Below are positions 5,343-12,484 of a stretch of DNA of 16,913 nt, piece after piece. A program made the translations under genes and the position numbers. Position 1 is the stretch's first letter. Every line of letters begins with the position of its first letter. The stretch is from contig DASUGM010000136.1 in assembly GCA_036274055.1 (NCBI GenBank), positions 1-16,913 on the forward strand. Direction: 5' to 3'. The stretch is from DASUGM01 sp036274055. GTDB lineage: Bacteria; Acidobacteriota; Vicinamibacteria; Vicinamibacterales; SCN-69-37. The notes beneath the pieces were generated by a model. That model was given only the letters and a program-made list of their open reading frames with translations, had not been told where the DNA came from and did no database searches.

Positions 5343-6760
5343 TATTTGCCCGCTTTCGTAGTCACGGCCTGCCGCACCCGCTCGGCCATGACGTTGGCGT
5401 CGCGAATCACGTCAGTCCGGCGGAGCGTCTGCACCTGCCCGTCACGCATCAGCACGCGGCCGGCAACGATCGTCGTCCGCACATCGTCGCCGCGGCTGAC
5501 GTAGACGAGATGCGAGATCGGATCGAACATCGGCGTCTGGCGCGCGCCGGCCATGGTCACGGTGATGATATCGGCCTGCTTGCCGGCCTCGAGGCTGCCG
5601 ATGCGATCGGCCATGCCGAGCGCCTCGGCGCCGCGGCGGGTCGCCAGTTCCAGCGCCAGTTTCGCCGGCATCGCGGTGGGATCGAGCGTCGCGATCTTGT
5701 GCAGCATCGCGGCCGCGCGCATCGCTTCGAACATATCGAGGTCGTTGTTGCTCGCGGCGCCATCGGTGCCCAAGCCTGCCTTCATCCCTTTCGCGATCCA
5801 CTGCGGCACCGCGGCGATGCCGCTGGCGAGTTTCATATTGCTTTCCGGGTTGTGCGACACGCCGACGTTCTTCTTGGCGAGAATGTCCATGTCGCCGGGG
5901 TCGAGCCAGACCGCGTGCGCCGCCAGCGCCTTGCCATTCCAGATCCCGAGCGAGTCGAGGTACTTCGCGGGCGTCGTGTGCTGCTGGTCCTGGATGGTTT
6001 TGATCTCGTCGCGGGTCTCGGCCAGGTGGATCAGCAGCGGGACGTCATATTTCGAGGCCATGGCGCGGACGGCCTTCAGCGTCGCGGCATCGAGCGTGTA
6101 GGCCGCGTGCGGCGCCAGCGCCGGCGTAATCAGCGGATCGGCCTTCCACCTGGTGATGAACGCGTCGGCGCGGACGAGCGCGTCCTGCGGCGTCTTCGCG
6201 TCGGCGACCGGGAACTGGATCACCGACTGCCCGAGCACCGCGCGCAGGCCTGATTCCTTCGTCGCTTCGGCGATGTCGTCCTCGAAGTAATACATGTCGG
6301 CGAACGTCGTCGTTCCGGACTCGATCATCTCGAGGGCCGCCAGCCGCGTGCCGATGGTGACGAAGTCCGGCGACACCGTCTTCGCTTCAGCCGGGAAGAT
6401 GTAGTTGCGCAGCCAGTCCATCAGCGCGCGGTCGTCGGCCAGGCCGCGGTAGAGCACCATCGGCGCGTGGGTGTGGGTGTTGATCAATCCGGGCAGGACG
6501 ACCTGCTCGCGGGCGTCAATCCTGTCGGCGGCCGCGTACTTCGCCAGGATGTCGTCGGAGTTTCCGACCTCGACGATCCGGCCGTCGGTGATCACCACGG
6601 CGCCGGGCGCAATGACGCGCGACTGCGCATCCATGGTCACGACCGTGCCGCCCCAAATCACCAGCGATGCCGGCGTACCCGATTGGCCGCGAACCGTGAG
6701 CAGCACACCGACGACCGCCAGCAGCACGACCGCTACCGCGGCAAAACGAAACACGCGCAT
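5342..6760 (-). CDS. Exported amidohydrolase, methylthioadenosine/S-adenosylhomocysteine deaminase family
   Basis: This is a 472-residue metal-dependent hydrolase of the cytosine/adenosine/guanine deaminase branch. It shows the metal ligands H96 and H98 in NTHTHAPM, H218 in APHAAYT, H245 and E248 in LIHLAET, H282 in AHAVWL and D333 in LGTDGAASNND. SHNPESNMKLASG and the pattern around YRGLADDRALMDWL are typical of MTA/SAH deaminases, which turn these adenosine compounds into inosine analogues. The chosen ATG gives a signal peptide or membrane anchor (MRVFRFAAVAVVLLAVVGVLLTV), so the enzyme should act outside the cytoplasm, unlike the usual cytosolic members. The frame is open 345 bases further upstream, but that part runs antisense through the upp gene and is rejected. 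It is the first gene of the salvage operon. The exact substrate is not settled; other purine or triazine deaminases are possible. Confidence 0.85.
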   Translation of the reverse strand: MRVFRFAAVAVVLLAVVGVLLTVRGQSGTPASLVIWGGTVVTMDAQSRVIAPGAVVITDGRIVEVGNSDDILAKYAAADRIDAREQVVLPGLINTHTHAPMVLYRGLADDRALMDWLRNYIFPAEAKTVSPDFVTIGTRLAALEMIESGTTTFADMYYFEDDIAEATKESGLRAVLGQSVIQFPVADAKTPQDALVRADAFITRWKADPLITPALAPHAAYTLDAATLKAVRAMASKYDVPLLIHLAETRDEIKTIQDQQHTTPAKYLDSLGIWNGKALAAHAVWLDPGDMDILAKKNVGVSHNPESNMKLASGIAAVPQWIAKGMKAGLGTDGAASNNDLDMFEAMRAAAMLHKIATLDPTAMPAKLALELATRRGAEALGMADRIGSLEAGKQADIITVTMAGARQTPMFDPISHLVYVSRGDDVRTTIVAGRVLMRDGQVQTLRRTDVIRDANVMAERVRQAVTTKAGK

Positions 6761-6812
6761 CCGGGAGATTCTAGAGCATGGGGACGGGGGGAACCCATGT
6801 ATCATCTCCCAC
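6761..6812. promoter_or_regulatory. Short divergent control region between the amidohydrolase operon and upp
   Basis: The 52 bases between two divergent starts must hold at least part of both promoters, or the promoters lie inside the coding starts. I see a G-run near 6780-6792 but no clear -10/-35 pair and no operator palindrome. This is called by position only. Confidence 0.35.
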
Positions 6813-7436
6813 GTGTCCGTCCATCTCGTGCGCCATCCGATCGCGCAAGACGCGCTGATGGCATTGCGCGACCGCGAGACCCGGTCGAGCCACTTTCGGC
6901 GACTGGCGCACCGGCTGACGCTGGTGGTGGCCACCGAGGCGACCAGAAGCCTCCGCACCCGCAACGCGAAGGTCGCGTCGCCGCTCGAGACCGCCGAAGG
7001 CGAGATCATCGCCGCCGAGATCGTCGTCGTGCCGGTCCTCCGGGCGGGACTGGGGATGCTCGACGCGGTGCTCGAACTGCTCCCCCACGCGCGCGTCGGC
7101 CACATCGGCCTCAGCCGCGACGAGGAGACGGCGCTGGCGGCGCGCTATTTTTCGAAACTGCCGGGCGGACTCGCTTCCAGCACGGTGCTGCTGATCGATC
7201 CGATGCTGGCCACCGGCGGCAGCGCGGTCGCCGCCGCCAATCTGCTGCGGGATGCCGGCGTCGTCGACATGCGGCTGGTCTGTCTCGTGGCCGCACCCGA
7301 GGGCGTTGCGACCTTCGAAGCCGCGCACCCGGACGTCCCGATTTTCACGCCGGTCATCGATCGGCAGCTGAACGAGCGCAAGTTCATCCTGCCGGGGCTT
7401 GGCGATTTCGGAGATCGACTGTATGGCACGTCCTAG
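6813..7436 (+). CDS. upp: Uracil phosphoribosyltransferase
   Basis: Upp makes UMP from uracil and PRPP. The 207 residues match the family length. Motifs seen are the N-terminal HPIAQDALMALRDRET, the LVVATEATRSL segment near 37-47, VVPVLRAGLGM (72-82), the PRPP site LLIDPMLATGGSA (126-138) and the C-terminal uracil-binding IDRQLNERKFILPGLGDFGDRLYGT (182-206). The start is a GTG at 6813, chosen because it begins exactly where family similarity begins. Only 52 bases separate it from the divergent amidohydrolase start, and no clear ribosome site precedes it, so a leaderless or weakly initiated message is possible. Its divergence from the purine/deoxyribose salvage operon suggests a shared control region. 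Confidence 0.93.
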   Translation: MSVHLVRHPIAQDALMALRDRETRSSHFRRLAHRLTLVVATEATRSLRTRNAKVASPLETAEGEIIAAEIVVVPVLRAGLGMLDAVLELLPHARVGHIGLSRDEETALAARYFSKLPGGLASSTVLLIDPMLATGGSAVAAANLLRDAGVVDMRLVCLVAAPEGVATFEAAHPDVPIFTPVIDRQLNERKFILPGLGDFGDRLYGTS

Positions 7437-8256
7437 GCAACAGACCGCCGGACAACCCGCGCGCGCGCAGTGGACGACGGCGCTGACGCACATCGAGCCG
7501 AACCGCATTCTCGTGCGCGGGTATCCGCTCGACGAGATGATGGGCCGCGTCAGCTTCGGCGAGGCGGTCTACCTGCTGCTCACCGGCGAACTGCCATCGC
7601 CGTCGATCGGCCGGCTGCTCGACGCGATGCTGGTCTCGTTCATCGATCATGGCGCGACGCCGCCGTCGACGATGGCAGCACGCAACGCGGCGACCACCGG
7701 GGCGACCCTGCGCGATTGTGTCTCCGCGGGCCTGCTCGGATTCGGCCGTCACTACGGCGGCGACGTCGAGCGGTGCCGCCAGATTCTCGAGGACGGCCTC
7801 ACCGTGGCGCGGACGGGCCGGTCGCTCGCCGACGCGGCCATGGAAATTGCCGCGCGGCTGGTCGCCGCCGACGAGATCCCGCCGGCGGGCTTCGGCCACC
7901 GCTACCACACCATCGATCCGCGCGCGACGCGGCTCTTGCAAATCGCGCACGAACTCGAAGTCGATCATCAGTACACGCCGTTCATCCGCGCGCTCGAACA
8001 TGCTCTGTCGGTGCAGCCGTCGCTGGCTGGCCGATCGCTGCCGATCAACGTCGACGGCGCCATCGCCGCGGTTTCCGGAGACATCGGGCTGCCGCCCGAG
8101 GTCGCCGACGGCCTGCTGCTGATCTCGCGCCTGCCCGGCCTGGCCGCGCACGCGCTCGAGGAGCAGACCCGCGAGTCGCCGATGCGGGTCATCGATCCCA
8201 CCTCGGCCACTTATGACGGGCCGAGCGAGCGACGATTGCCGGAACGACGGAAATAG
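7423..8256 (+). CDS. Citryl-CoA lyase/citrate-synthase-like protein
   Basis: This 277-residue protein matches the C-terminal catalytic half of the citrate synthase superfamily. It shows GRHYGGDVE (109-117, around the first catalytic His), GFGHRYHTIDPR (156-167, the second His and the substrate arginine) and the catalytic Asp in INVDGAIAAVSGDIGLP (208-224). Full citrate synthases are about 370-430 residues. This short form without the large N-terminal part is the size of stand-alone citryl-CoA lyases. These split citryl-CoA into acetyl-CoA and oxaloacetate, or handle related CoA esters. The ATG at 7423 overlaps the last 14 bases of upp, so the two are co-translated. No citryl-CoA synthetase or partner is in the window, so the true substrate is open. 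Confidence 0.85.
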   Translation: MARPRQQTAGQPARAQWTTALTHIEPNRILVRGYPLDEMMGRVSFGEAVYLLLTGELPSPSIGRLLDAMLVSFIDHGATPPSTMAARNAATTGATLRDCVSAGLLGFGRHYGGDVERCRQILEDGLTVARTGRSLADAAMEIAARLVAADEIPPAGFGHRYHTIDPRATRLLQIAHELEVDHQYTPFIRALEHALSVQPSLAGRSLPINVDGAIAAVSGDIGLPPEVADGLLLISRLPGLAAHALEEQTRESPMRVIDPTSATYDGPSERRLPERRK

Positions 8257-8260
8257 CAAA

Positions 8261-8462
8261 GATCGGTACGCCGGTACGTCGGGGACGCGGGGACCTCGAA
8301 CCTGCCTTCGGCTGGCCAACTTTCTTGTTCAGAGGCCTCGAGAAAAACGGGGGCGCGGCTCGGCGCGAGCCACCGGAAAAAAGCCAAACACAAAAATGAT
8401 GGCCAGCGAAGTACGTTCCAAGTCCCGGCGTCCCTGACGTACCGGCGTACCCGCGTACCGAT
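8261..8462. repeat. About 200-base hairpin element upstream of tRNA-Val
   Basis: The stretch 8262-8322 and the reverse complement of 8400-8462 align almost end to end: outer ATCGGTACG, then CCGGTACGTC-x-GGGACGC-x-GGGAC, then an inner TTCG-CTGGCCA block. A six-base insertion in the right arm (GGGTAC-like) and scattered mismatches interrupt it. The roughly 77-base loop has its own perfect hairpin, GGCTCG-GCG-CGAGCC (8357-8371), and A-rich patches. Tandem GGTACG/GTACC words occur in both arms. No protein is encoded. It follows the citryl-CoA-lyase stop by a few bases and ends 33 bases before the tRNA. This fits a terminator or a dispersed palindromic (MITE/BIME-like) element. A genome copy search would tell. 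Confidence 0.7.
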
Positions 8463-8470
8463 AGTGTTCT

Positions 8471-8478
8471 GATAAGAT
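8471..8478 (+). promoter_or_regulatory. Possible extended -10 promoter for tRNA-Val
   Basis: TGATAAGAT (from 8470) fits the extended -10 form TG-n-TAnnaT, placed 17 bases before the mature tRNA start. No -35 hexamer is evident. A -35 would fall in the right arm of the preceding hairpin element. Confidence 0.35.
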
Positions 8479-8495
8479 CTCGTAGCTGCAAGGTT

Positions 8496-8571
8496 GGGCG
8501 CTTGGCTCAGTTGGTAGAGCATCGCCTTCACACGGCGGGGGTCACTGGTTCGAGTCCAGTAGCGCCCACCA
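8496..8571 (+). tRNA. tRNA-Val (anticodon CAC)
   Basis: A full cloverleaf is visible in 76 bases with an encoded CCA. The acceptor GGGCGCT (8496-8502) pairs with AGCGCCC (8561-8567). The D-arm contains GGCTCAGTTGGTAGAGC. The anticodon stem TCGCC/GGCGG encloses loop TTCACAC with CAC at 8529-8531, reading GTG valine codons. The T-arm is ACTGG-TTCGAGT-CCAGT (8544-8560), and ACCA ends at 8571. The bases AGGTT just before and AACCT overlapping and following the CCA end are complementary, so the precursor could extend the acceptor stem by five pairs. Confidence 0.97.
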
Positions 8572-8634
8572 ACCTCTTCCGGCGGATCTGCGATCTCGGC
8601 AGCGAGCACGGTAGACTCGCAAGCACTTTCGTTT

Positions 8635-10950
8635 ATGGCGCGCCCCATCACGCGTAGGTCGCGGGACCAGCATCCGCCCATGCCAGTCCGTCTCGACGGC
8701 CGTCCGCCTCTACCGAGCCGGGGCGCCATTGCCGTAACTCTCCTGACCTTTGCCGTCGTCTTCGCGGCGCTGCGTATCTACAGCTACACCCAGAAATCGG
8801 CGACGTTCGACGAGCCGCTGCATCTGGCTGCCGGGTATGCGGCCGTGGCCCATGCTGATTTCCGCATGGATCCCACGCACCCGCCGCTGGTGCGGATGTG
8901 GGCGGCGCTGCCGCTGCTGGTGCTCGGCCCGCCGGCGATCGACCTGACCGCGATCGATCGCATCACGCCGGACACCTGGCCAAACCGGGCGACGCCGTTT
9001 GCCTCGCAGTTCATGTACGACCGCAACGACGGCGACCGGCTGCTCTATGCCGGCCGCTTCATGATCGTGCTGCTCGGCGTCGCCACCGGCGTGCTGATTT
9101 TCTGCTGGACGCTCGAATGGCTGGGGTTCATCCCGGCGCTGTTCGCGCTGGCGTTTTACACGATGCTGCCGGGCACCCACGCCGGCCTGGTCACGACCGA
9201 CCTTGGGGTCAGCTGTTTCATGTTTGGCGCCGTCTACTTTCTCTGGCGGGTCTGCCGCGCGTTCACGCCGTGGAACCTGCTCGGCGCGTCGCTGTGCCCG
9301 GGCCTGGCGGTGGCGACGAAATTCTCGGCGGTGCTGCTCGCGCCGATCTTCGCCGTCCTGCTCGTCGTCGCGGTCTGGCGGCGGCCGGAGTTCACGTGGC
9401 GACGGGCCGGGATCGTCGCCAGCGCCAGCCTGGTCGCGACCTTCGCCGTCATCTGGATAGCTTATGGGTTCCGATACGCGCCGAGCGCCAACGGCAGATG
9501 GCTCTACGGCGCCGATCATCTGCCGATGGTGCAGGAGCACTTCGGCGCGGCGATTCCGCTGGCACAGTGGATCGACGCGCGGCACCTCCTGCCCAACGCC
9601 TTTACCCACGGCTTCCTCCTGAGCCTGGCCTCGGTGCGGCTGCTGCCGTCCTTTCTGTCCGGCCAAATCAGCCAGACCGGCTCGTTCCTCTATTTCCCCG
9701 TCGCGTTCGTGCTCAAGACGCCGCTGGCGCTGCTGGCGCTGTTTGCGATCGGGCTGACCCTGCTGCTGGTTCGCCGGTGGCGGACGCGCGACCTCGCCGA
9801 GGCCGCCTGGCTGCTGGTGCCGATCGCCGTCGTCTTCGGCGTCGCCGTCCTCAGCCGCGTCAACCTCGGTCTTCGTCATGTCCTGCCGATCTACCCGTTC
9901 GTGCTGATCGTCGCGGCGACGGCGGTGCCCTGGCTGCTTCAGCTGCGGCGCGCCGGCCGCGTCGTCCTGGCGATGGTCACGGTGTTCTGGGCGGTCCAGT
10001 TCGGCGTCGCCTATCCGCACACGCTCGCCTTCTTCAATCCGATTGTCGGCGCCGAGGAAGCCGGAACGTATCTAACCGATTCGAATCTCGACTGGGGCCA
10101 GGATCTCAAGCCGCTCAAGGTCTGGATGGACGAGCGCGGCGTCTCGCGCATCAACCTGGCCTATTTCGGTACGGCCGACCCGGACTACTACCACATCAAC
10201 GCCAGGCGGCTGCCGGGCGCCGGGCTCCTCGACGAGTCGCATTTCGAAAAGCCCGAGCTGCCCGGCTACGTCGCGATCTCGGCGACCGTGCAGAGCGGCG
10301 TCTATCTGCCGAAACGGTGGCGGCTGTTCTACCGCGCCGTCCGGCAGCTGAAGCCGGTGGCGACGATCGGCAGGTCGATCCGCGTCTACTGGATGGACAA
10401 ATGGCCCGAGGTGCCGCTGCGCCTGACGCGGCAAACGCCCGATCCCGCCGACCTGACCGGCTTGAAGAATCTCGCCGCGGCGACGTTCCGCCTGCAATGG
10501 TATGGACAGGCGATTCGCCAGTATCGCCTCTATCTGAAATACCAGGCGCGTGATCTCGACGCGCTGGACGGGCTCGGTGAAGCGCTCGTGCGCGCCGGCG
10601 ATCACAACGCGGCAATCGACACGTTCACGCGCGCCACGGCGATCGATCCCGCGAATGTCGCCGTTCGCCGATCGCTCACGGCGGCGCTGCTGCTCGCCGG
10701 CCATCCCGACCGCGCTGCCGCGGAAGCGCAAGCGCTGATCCGATTGTCGCCGGCCAGTCCGTCGGCCTACGACCTGCTCGGCCGCGCGCTCGGGTCCAGC
10801 GGCCGGATGGCCGACGCCGTGCGCGCCTTCGAACGCGCTCTAGCGCTCGATCCCACGTTTGCGCCAGCCGCCGAGGCGCTCCGCCAGATTCAGCGGCCGC
10901 CGCCCGAGCCGCCGGGCCGGCTGGCCGCCCACTTGCTGTTGCTCAGCTGA
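8635..10950 (+). CDS. GT39-family membrane glycosyltransferase with C-terminal TPR repeats
   Basis: This 771-residue protein looks like a GT-C fold glycosyltransferase (PMT/ArnT-like, family 39), which moves a sugar from a polyprenyl-phosphate donor on the outer face of the inner membrane. The first membrane segment is at about 31-48. The first outer loop holds the catalytic-type FDEPLHLAAGY (58-68) and DPTHPPL (79-85). About ten further hydrophobic segments follow to about 460. A soluble part with SNLDWGQDLKPL (483-494), often seen in acidobacterial members, precedes tetratricopeptide repeats at about 612-750 (for example DALDGLGEALVRAGDHNAAI). ATG at 8635 is used; ATG at 8680, 15 codons in, is an equally good start because neither has a strong ribosome site. 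The acceptor (protein, lipid A or glycan) cannot be told. Confidence 0.85.
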   Translation: MARPITRRSRDQHPPMPVRLDGRPPLPSRGAIAVTLLTFAVVFAALRIYSYTQKSATFDEPLHLAAGYAAVAHADFRMDPTHPPLVRMWAALPLLVLGPPAIDLTAIDRITPDTWPNRATPFASQFMYDRNDGDRLLYAGRFMIVLLGVATGVLIFCWTLEWLGFIPALFALAFYTMLPGTHAGLVTTDLGVSCFMFGAVYFLWRVCRAFTPWNLLGASLCPGLAVATKFSAVLLAPIFAVLLVVAVWRRPEFTWRRAGIVASASLVATFAVIWIAYGFRYAPSANGRWLYGADHLPMVQEHFGAAIPLAQWIDARHLLPNAFTHGFLLSLASVRLLPSFLSGQISQTGSFLYFPVAFVLKTPLALLALFAIGLTLLLVRRWRTRDLAEAAWLLVPIAVVFGVAVLSRVNLGLRHVLPIYPFVLIVAATAVPWLLQLRRAGRVVLAMVTVFWAVQFGVAYPHTLAFFNPIVGAEEAGTYLTDSNLDWGQDLKPLKVWMDERGVSRINLAYFGTADPDYYHINARRLPGAGLLDESHFEKPELPGYVAISATVQSGVYLPKRWRLFYRAVRQLKPVATIGRSIRVYWMDKWPEVPLRLTRQTPDPADLTGLKNLAAATFRLQWYGQAIRQYRLYLKYQARDLDALDGLGEALVRAGDHNAAIDTFTRATAIDPANVAVRRSLTAALLLAGHPDRAAAEAQALIRLSPASPSAYDLLGRALGSSGRMADAVRAFERALALDPTFAPAAEALRQIQRPPPEPPGRLAAHLLLLS

Positions 10951-11019
10951 GCCGATCGTCGCGTCCGGTAACCGCCCCCAACCTTTCGCGGGCTCTTCGA
11001 CTCCGATAGGATTTGGCCG

Positions 11020-11391
11020 ATGACGTGGATACTCGTCGGCGTCGGCGGTGCGCTGGGCAGCATGGCGCGTCACGGTCTCAATCAGCTCATCAATGTGCGA
11101 GTGGTCGGCGGGTTCCCTTCCGGCATCTTCGTCATCAACGTACTCGGCTCCGTGCTCATCGGGCTCGTCGCCGGCGCGATCGCGTCGACGCGATGGACGC
11201 CGTCCGCTGACACGCGCATTTTCGTCGTCGTCGGATTGCTGGGCGGCTTCACGACGTTTTCGTCGTTCAGTCTCGACACGCTGACGCTCGTCCGCGCCGG
11301 CAGTTACGGCCAGGCGGCGTGGAACACGATCGGCCAGGTTGGACTGAGTCTGCTGGGCGCGATGATCGGCTTCAAGATCGCGACGAGCTGA
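11020..11391 (+). CDS. crcB: CrcB/Fluc fluoride ion channel
   Basis: This 123-residue four-helix membrane protein works as a dual-topology dimer exporting fluoride. It carries GVGGALGSMARH (7-18), the conserved Asn in FVINVLGS (37-44), and the hallmark GGFTTFSSFSLDT (75-87) whose Phe/Thr/Ser residues line the pore and Na+ site. The length is typical. I looked for the crcB fluoride riboswitch in the 69 bases upstream and did not recognise its conserved fold. A weak GGAT precedes the ATG. It is oriented like the glycosyltransferase but separated by 69 bases, so independent transcription is possible. Confidence 0.94.
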   Translation: MTWILVGVGGALGSMARHGLNQLINVRVVGGFPSGIFVINVLGSVLIGLVAGAIASTRWTPSADTRIFVVVGLLGGFTTFSSFSLDTLTLVRAGSYGQAAWNTIGQVGLSLLGAMIGFKIATS

Positions 11392-11402
11392 TCGTGACGG
11401 GT

Positions 11403-11419
11403 TCGCGCGGGTCGCGCGA
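11403..11419. terminator. Candidate bidirectional terminator stem
   Basis: TCGCGCG (11403-11409) and CGCGCGA (11413-11419) form a perfect 7-bp stem with a three-base loop. It lies in the 32-base gap between the convergent crcB and the exported-protein gene. No T-run flanks it, so the call rests on position and stem strength. Confidence 0.45.
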
Positions 11420-11423
11420 GTGT

Positions 11424-12014
11424 CTACTGGAGCTTCTTCAGCGCGGTGACCAGCACGTCGAGCAACGCCGCGTAGGCCGCGTCGTTGTCGGTGTAGAGCT
11501 TGAGGTACTCGTCGGACGAGATCTTCGGCGGTTTCGTCGCGCGCTTCTTCGGGTCGGCGAAGTCGCCGTCGAAGGTGCGCGGTGAGGCGCCGCCCTCGAC
11601 GATGTCCGGCGCCGCTTCCTTGCCCGGCACCGGCAACAGGCCGTCGCCCTTGTAGTCTTCGATGATGAGACGGTTCTTCGCGAGCACCCCGGTGCGCAAG
11701 TCCATGTACGCGTTCATGAAATCTTTGTAGTAGATCCGGTAGTCGATGTCGCTGAAGCGCTCGTAGGTCGACGACACCAGCGTCATCTGCACGCCGGGCG
11801 ACAGCAGCACCGCCACGTAGCGCGCCGGCTGCTCCGGCACCTTGGCGGCAAACGCCTCGAGTTTCCTGGTCTGCATCAGCGCCGCGAGTTCTTTGGCCTT
11901 CGCCGCGGAGGTCGCGGCCGGGAACGTTGGTGCCTGCGCGCTCAGAGACGGCACCGCAACCAGCCACGCCAACGAGAACAACACCACACACAGCGCGGTT
12001 GCGCGATTTCGCAT
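11424..12014 (-). CDS. Exported protein of unknown function
   Basis: This 196-residue protein has a clear Sec signal peptide: charged MRNR, a hydrophobic core CVVLFSLAWLVAV, and a likely cut after LSAQA near residue 26. I chose ATG at 12014 over the frame's earlier ATG (12050) because GGAG lies eight bases upstream and the signal peptide starts there. The mature part is rich in Lys, Asp and Tyr, with a Tyr-rich stretch YERFSDIDYRIYYKDFMNAYMD (about 91-112) and no cysteine, so no disulfide or lipobox. I recognise no domain. It follows the DUF948-like gene by 50 bases on the same strand and may be the tail of the mla operon or a separate unit. A periplasmic role is likely. The biochemical role is unknown. 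Confidence 0.75.
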   Translation of the reverse strand: MRNRATALCVVLFSLAWLVAVPSLSAQAPTFPAATSAAKAKELAALMQTRKLEAFAAKVPEQPARYVAVLLSPGVQMTLVSSTYERFSDIDYRIYYKDFMNAYMDLRTGVLAKNRLIIEDYKGDGLLPVPGKEAAPDIVEGGASPRTFDGDFADPKKRATKPPKISSDEYLKLYTDNDAAYAALLDVLVTALKKLQ

Positions 12015-12064
12015 CAAAGGATCTCCGGGCAGGAAGGGCTGTTGTACCACGAAACCGACTCCGG

Positions 12065-12484
12065 CTAACCGACGAACAGGGCCTCGTCGTCATCCCGGCT
12101 GTGGCGGCTTTTGTCCTGCCACGCCCGCAACGCGGAGAGTGCCGCGCGCACACCCGCCACCAGCGCGGCGCCCTGACGGACCGGCCTGATCACCGCCGTT
12201 TGCACGAGGGAGAGCGTCTCGTCGATGCGTTCGACGGTGTTGGCGAGCAGACGATCGACGCGTTCGACCTGCAGCGACGCCAGCGACGCGACGCGGGTGG
12301 CTTCGTCGACCAACCGGCTGGTCTTGTCGATCACCGGCTTGAGATCGCGGCGAAGCTCGGCGACCGTGAGGGTCATCTCGCGGGCGGCCTTGAGCGCAAC
12401 CAGCGCCACGACGACCTGCATGACCGCCATCACCGCGACCGCGATCGCGATGACCGCCAGCCACACGGTCTGTCCGTCGCTCAC
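12065..12484 (-). CDS. DUF948-like membrane-anchored coiled-coil protein
   Basis: This small protein has 139 residues. One N-terminal membrane segment (about 7-31, VWLAVIAIAVAVMAVMQVVV) is followed by a long charged helix with regularly spaced hydrophobic residues (about 36-110), such as LRRDLKPVIDKTSRLVDEATRVASL. This fits the DUF948 (YtxG-like) group, whose role is unclear. The C-terminus is short and acidic. The GTG start at 12484 overlaps the TGA of the ytxH-like gene (GTGA), so the two are translationally coupled. The YtxH/DUF948 (ytxG) pairing is known from Bacillus general-stress operons. Here it follows a lipid transporter instead. The family call is moderate because such helices are low in information. 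Confidence 0.72.
   Translation of the reverse strand: MSDGQTVWLAVIAIAVAVMAVMQVVVALVALKAAREMTLTVAELRRDLKPVIDKTSRLVDEATRVASLASLQVERVDRLLANTVERIDETLSLVQTAVIRPVRQGAALVAGVRAALSALRAWQDKSRHSRDDDEALFVG

Noticed and set aside
6761..7105. N-terminal extension of the amidohydrolase up to 7105
   Set aside because: The extra 115 residues run antisense through upp and have no family similarity. The ATG at 6760 yields a proper signal or anchor segment.
8211..8729. Minus-strand open frame containing YWTRTSDPRRVKAMLYQLS
   Set aside because: That peptide is the translation of the antisense strand of a tRNA gene, a well-known false protein. It covers tRNA-Val and the hairpin element.
8710..10020. 436-residue minus-strand open frame
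   Set aside because: It is antisense to the GT39 glycosyltransferase, with a charged low-complexity composition and no motif.
10951..11019. Fluoride (crcB) riboswitch before the fluoride channel gene
   Set aside because: The conserved pseudoknot elements were looked for and not found in the 69-base leader.
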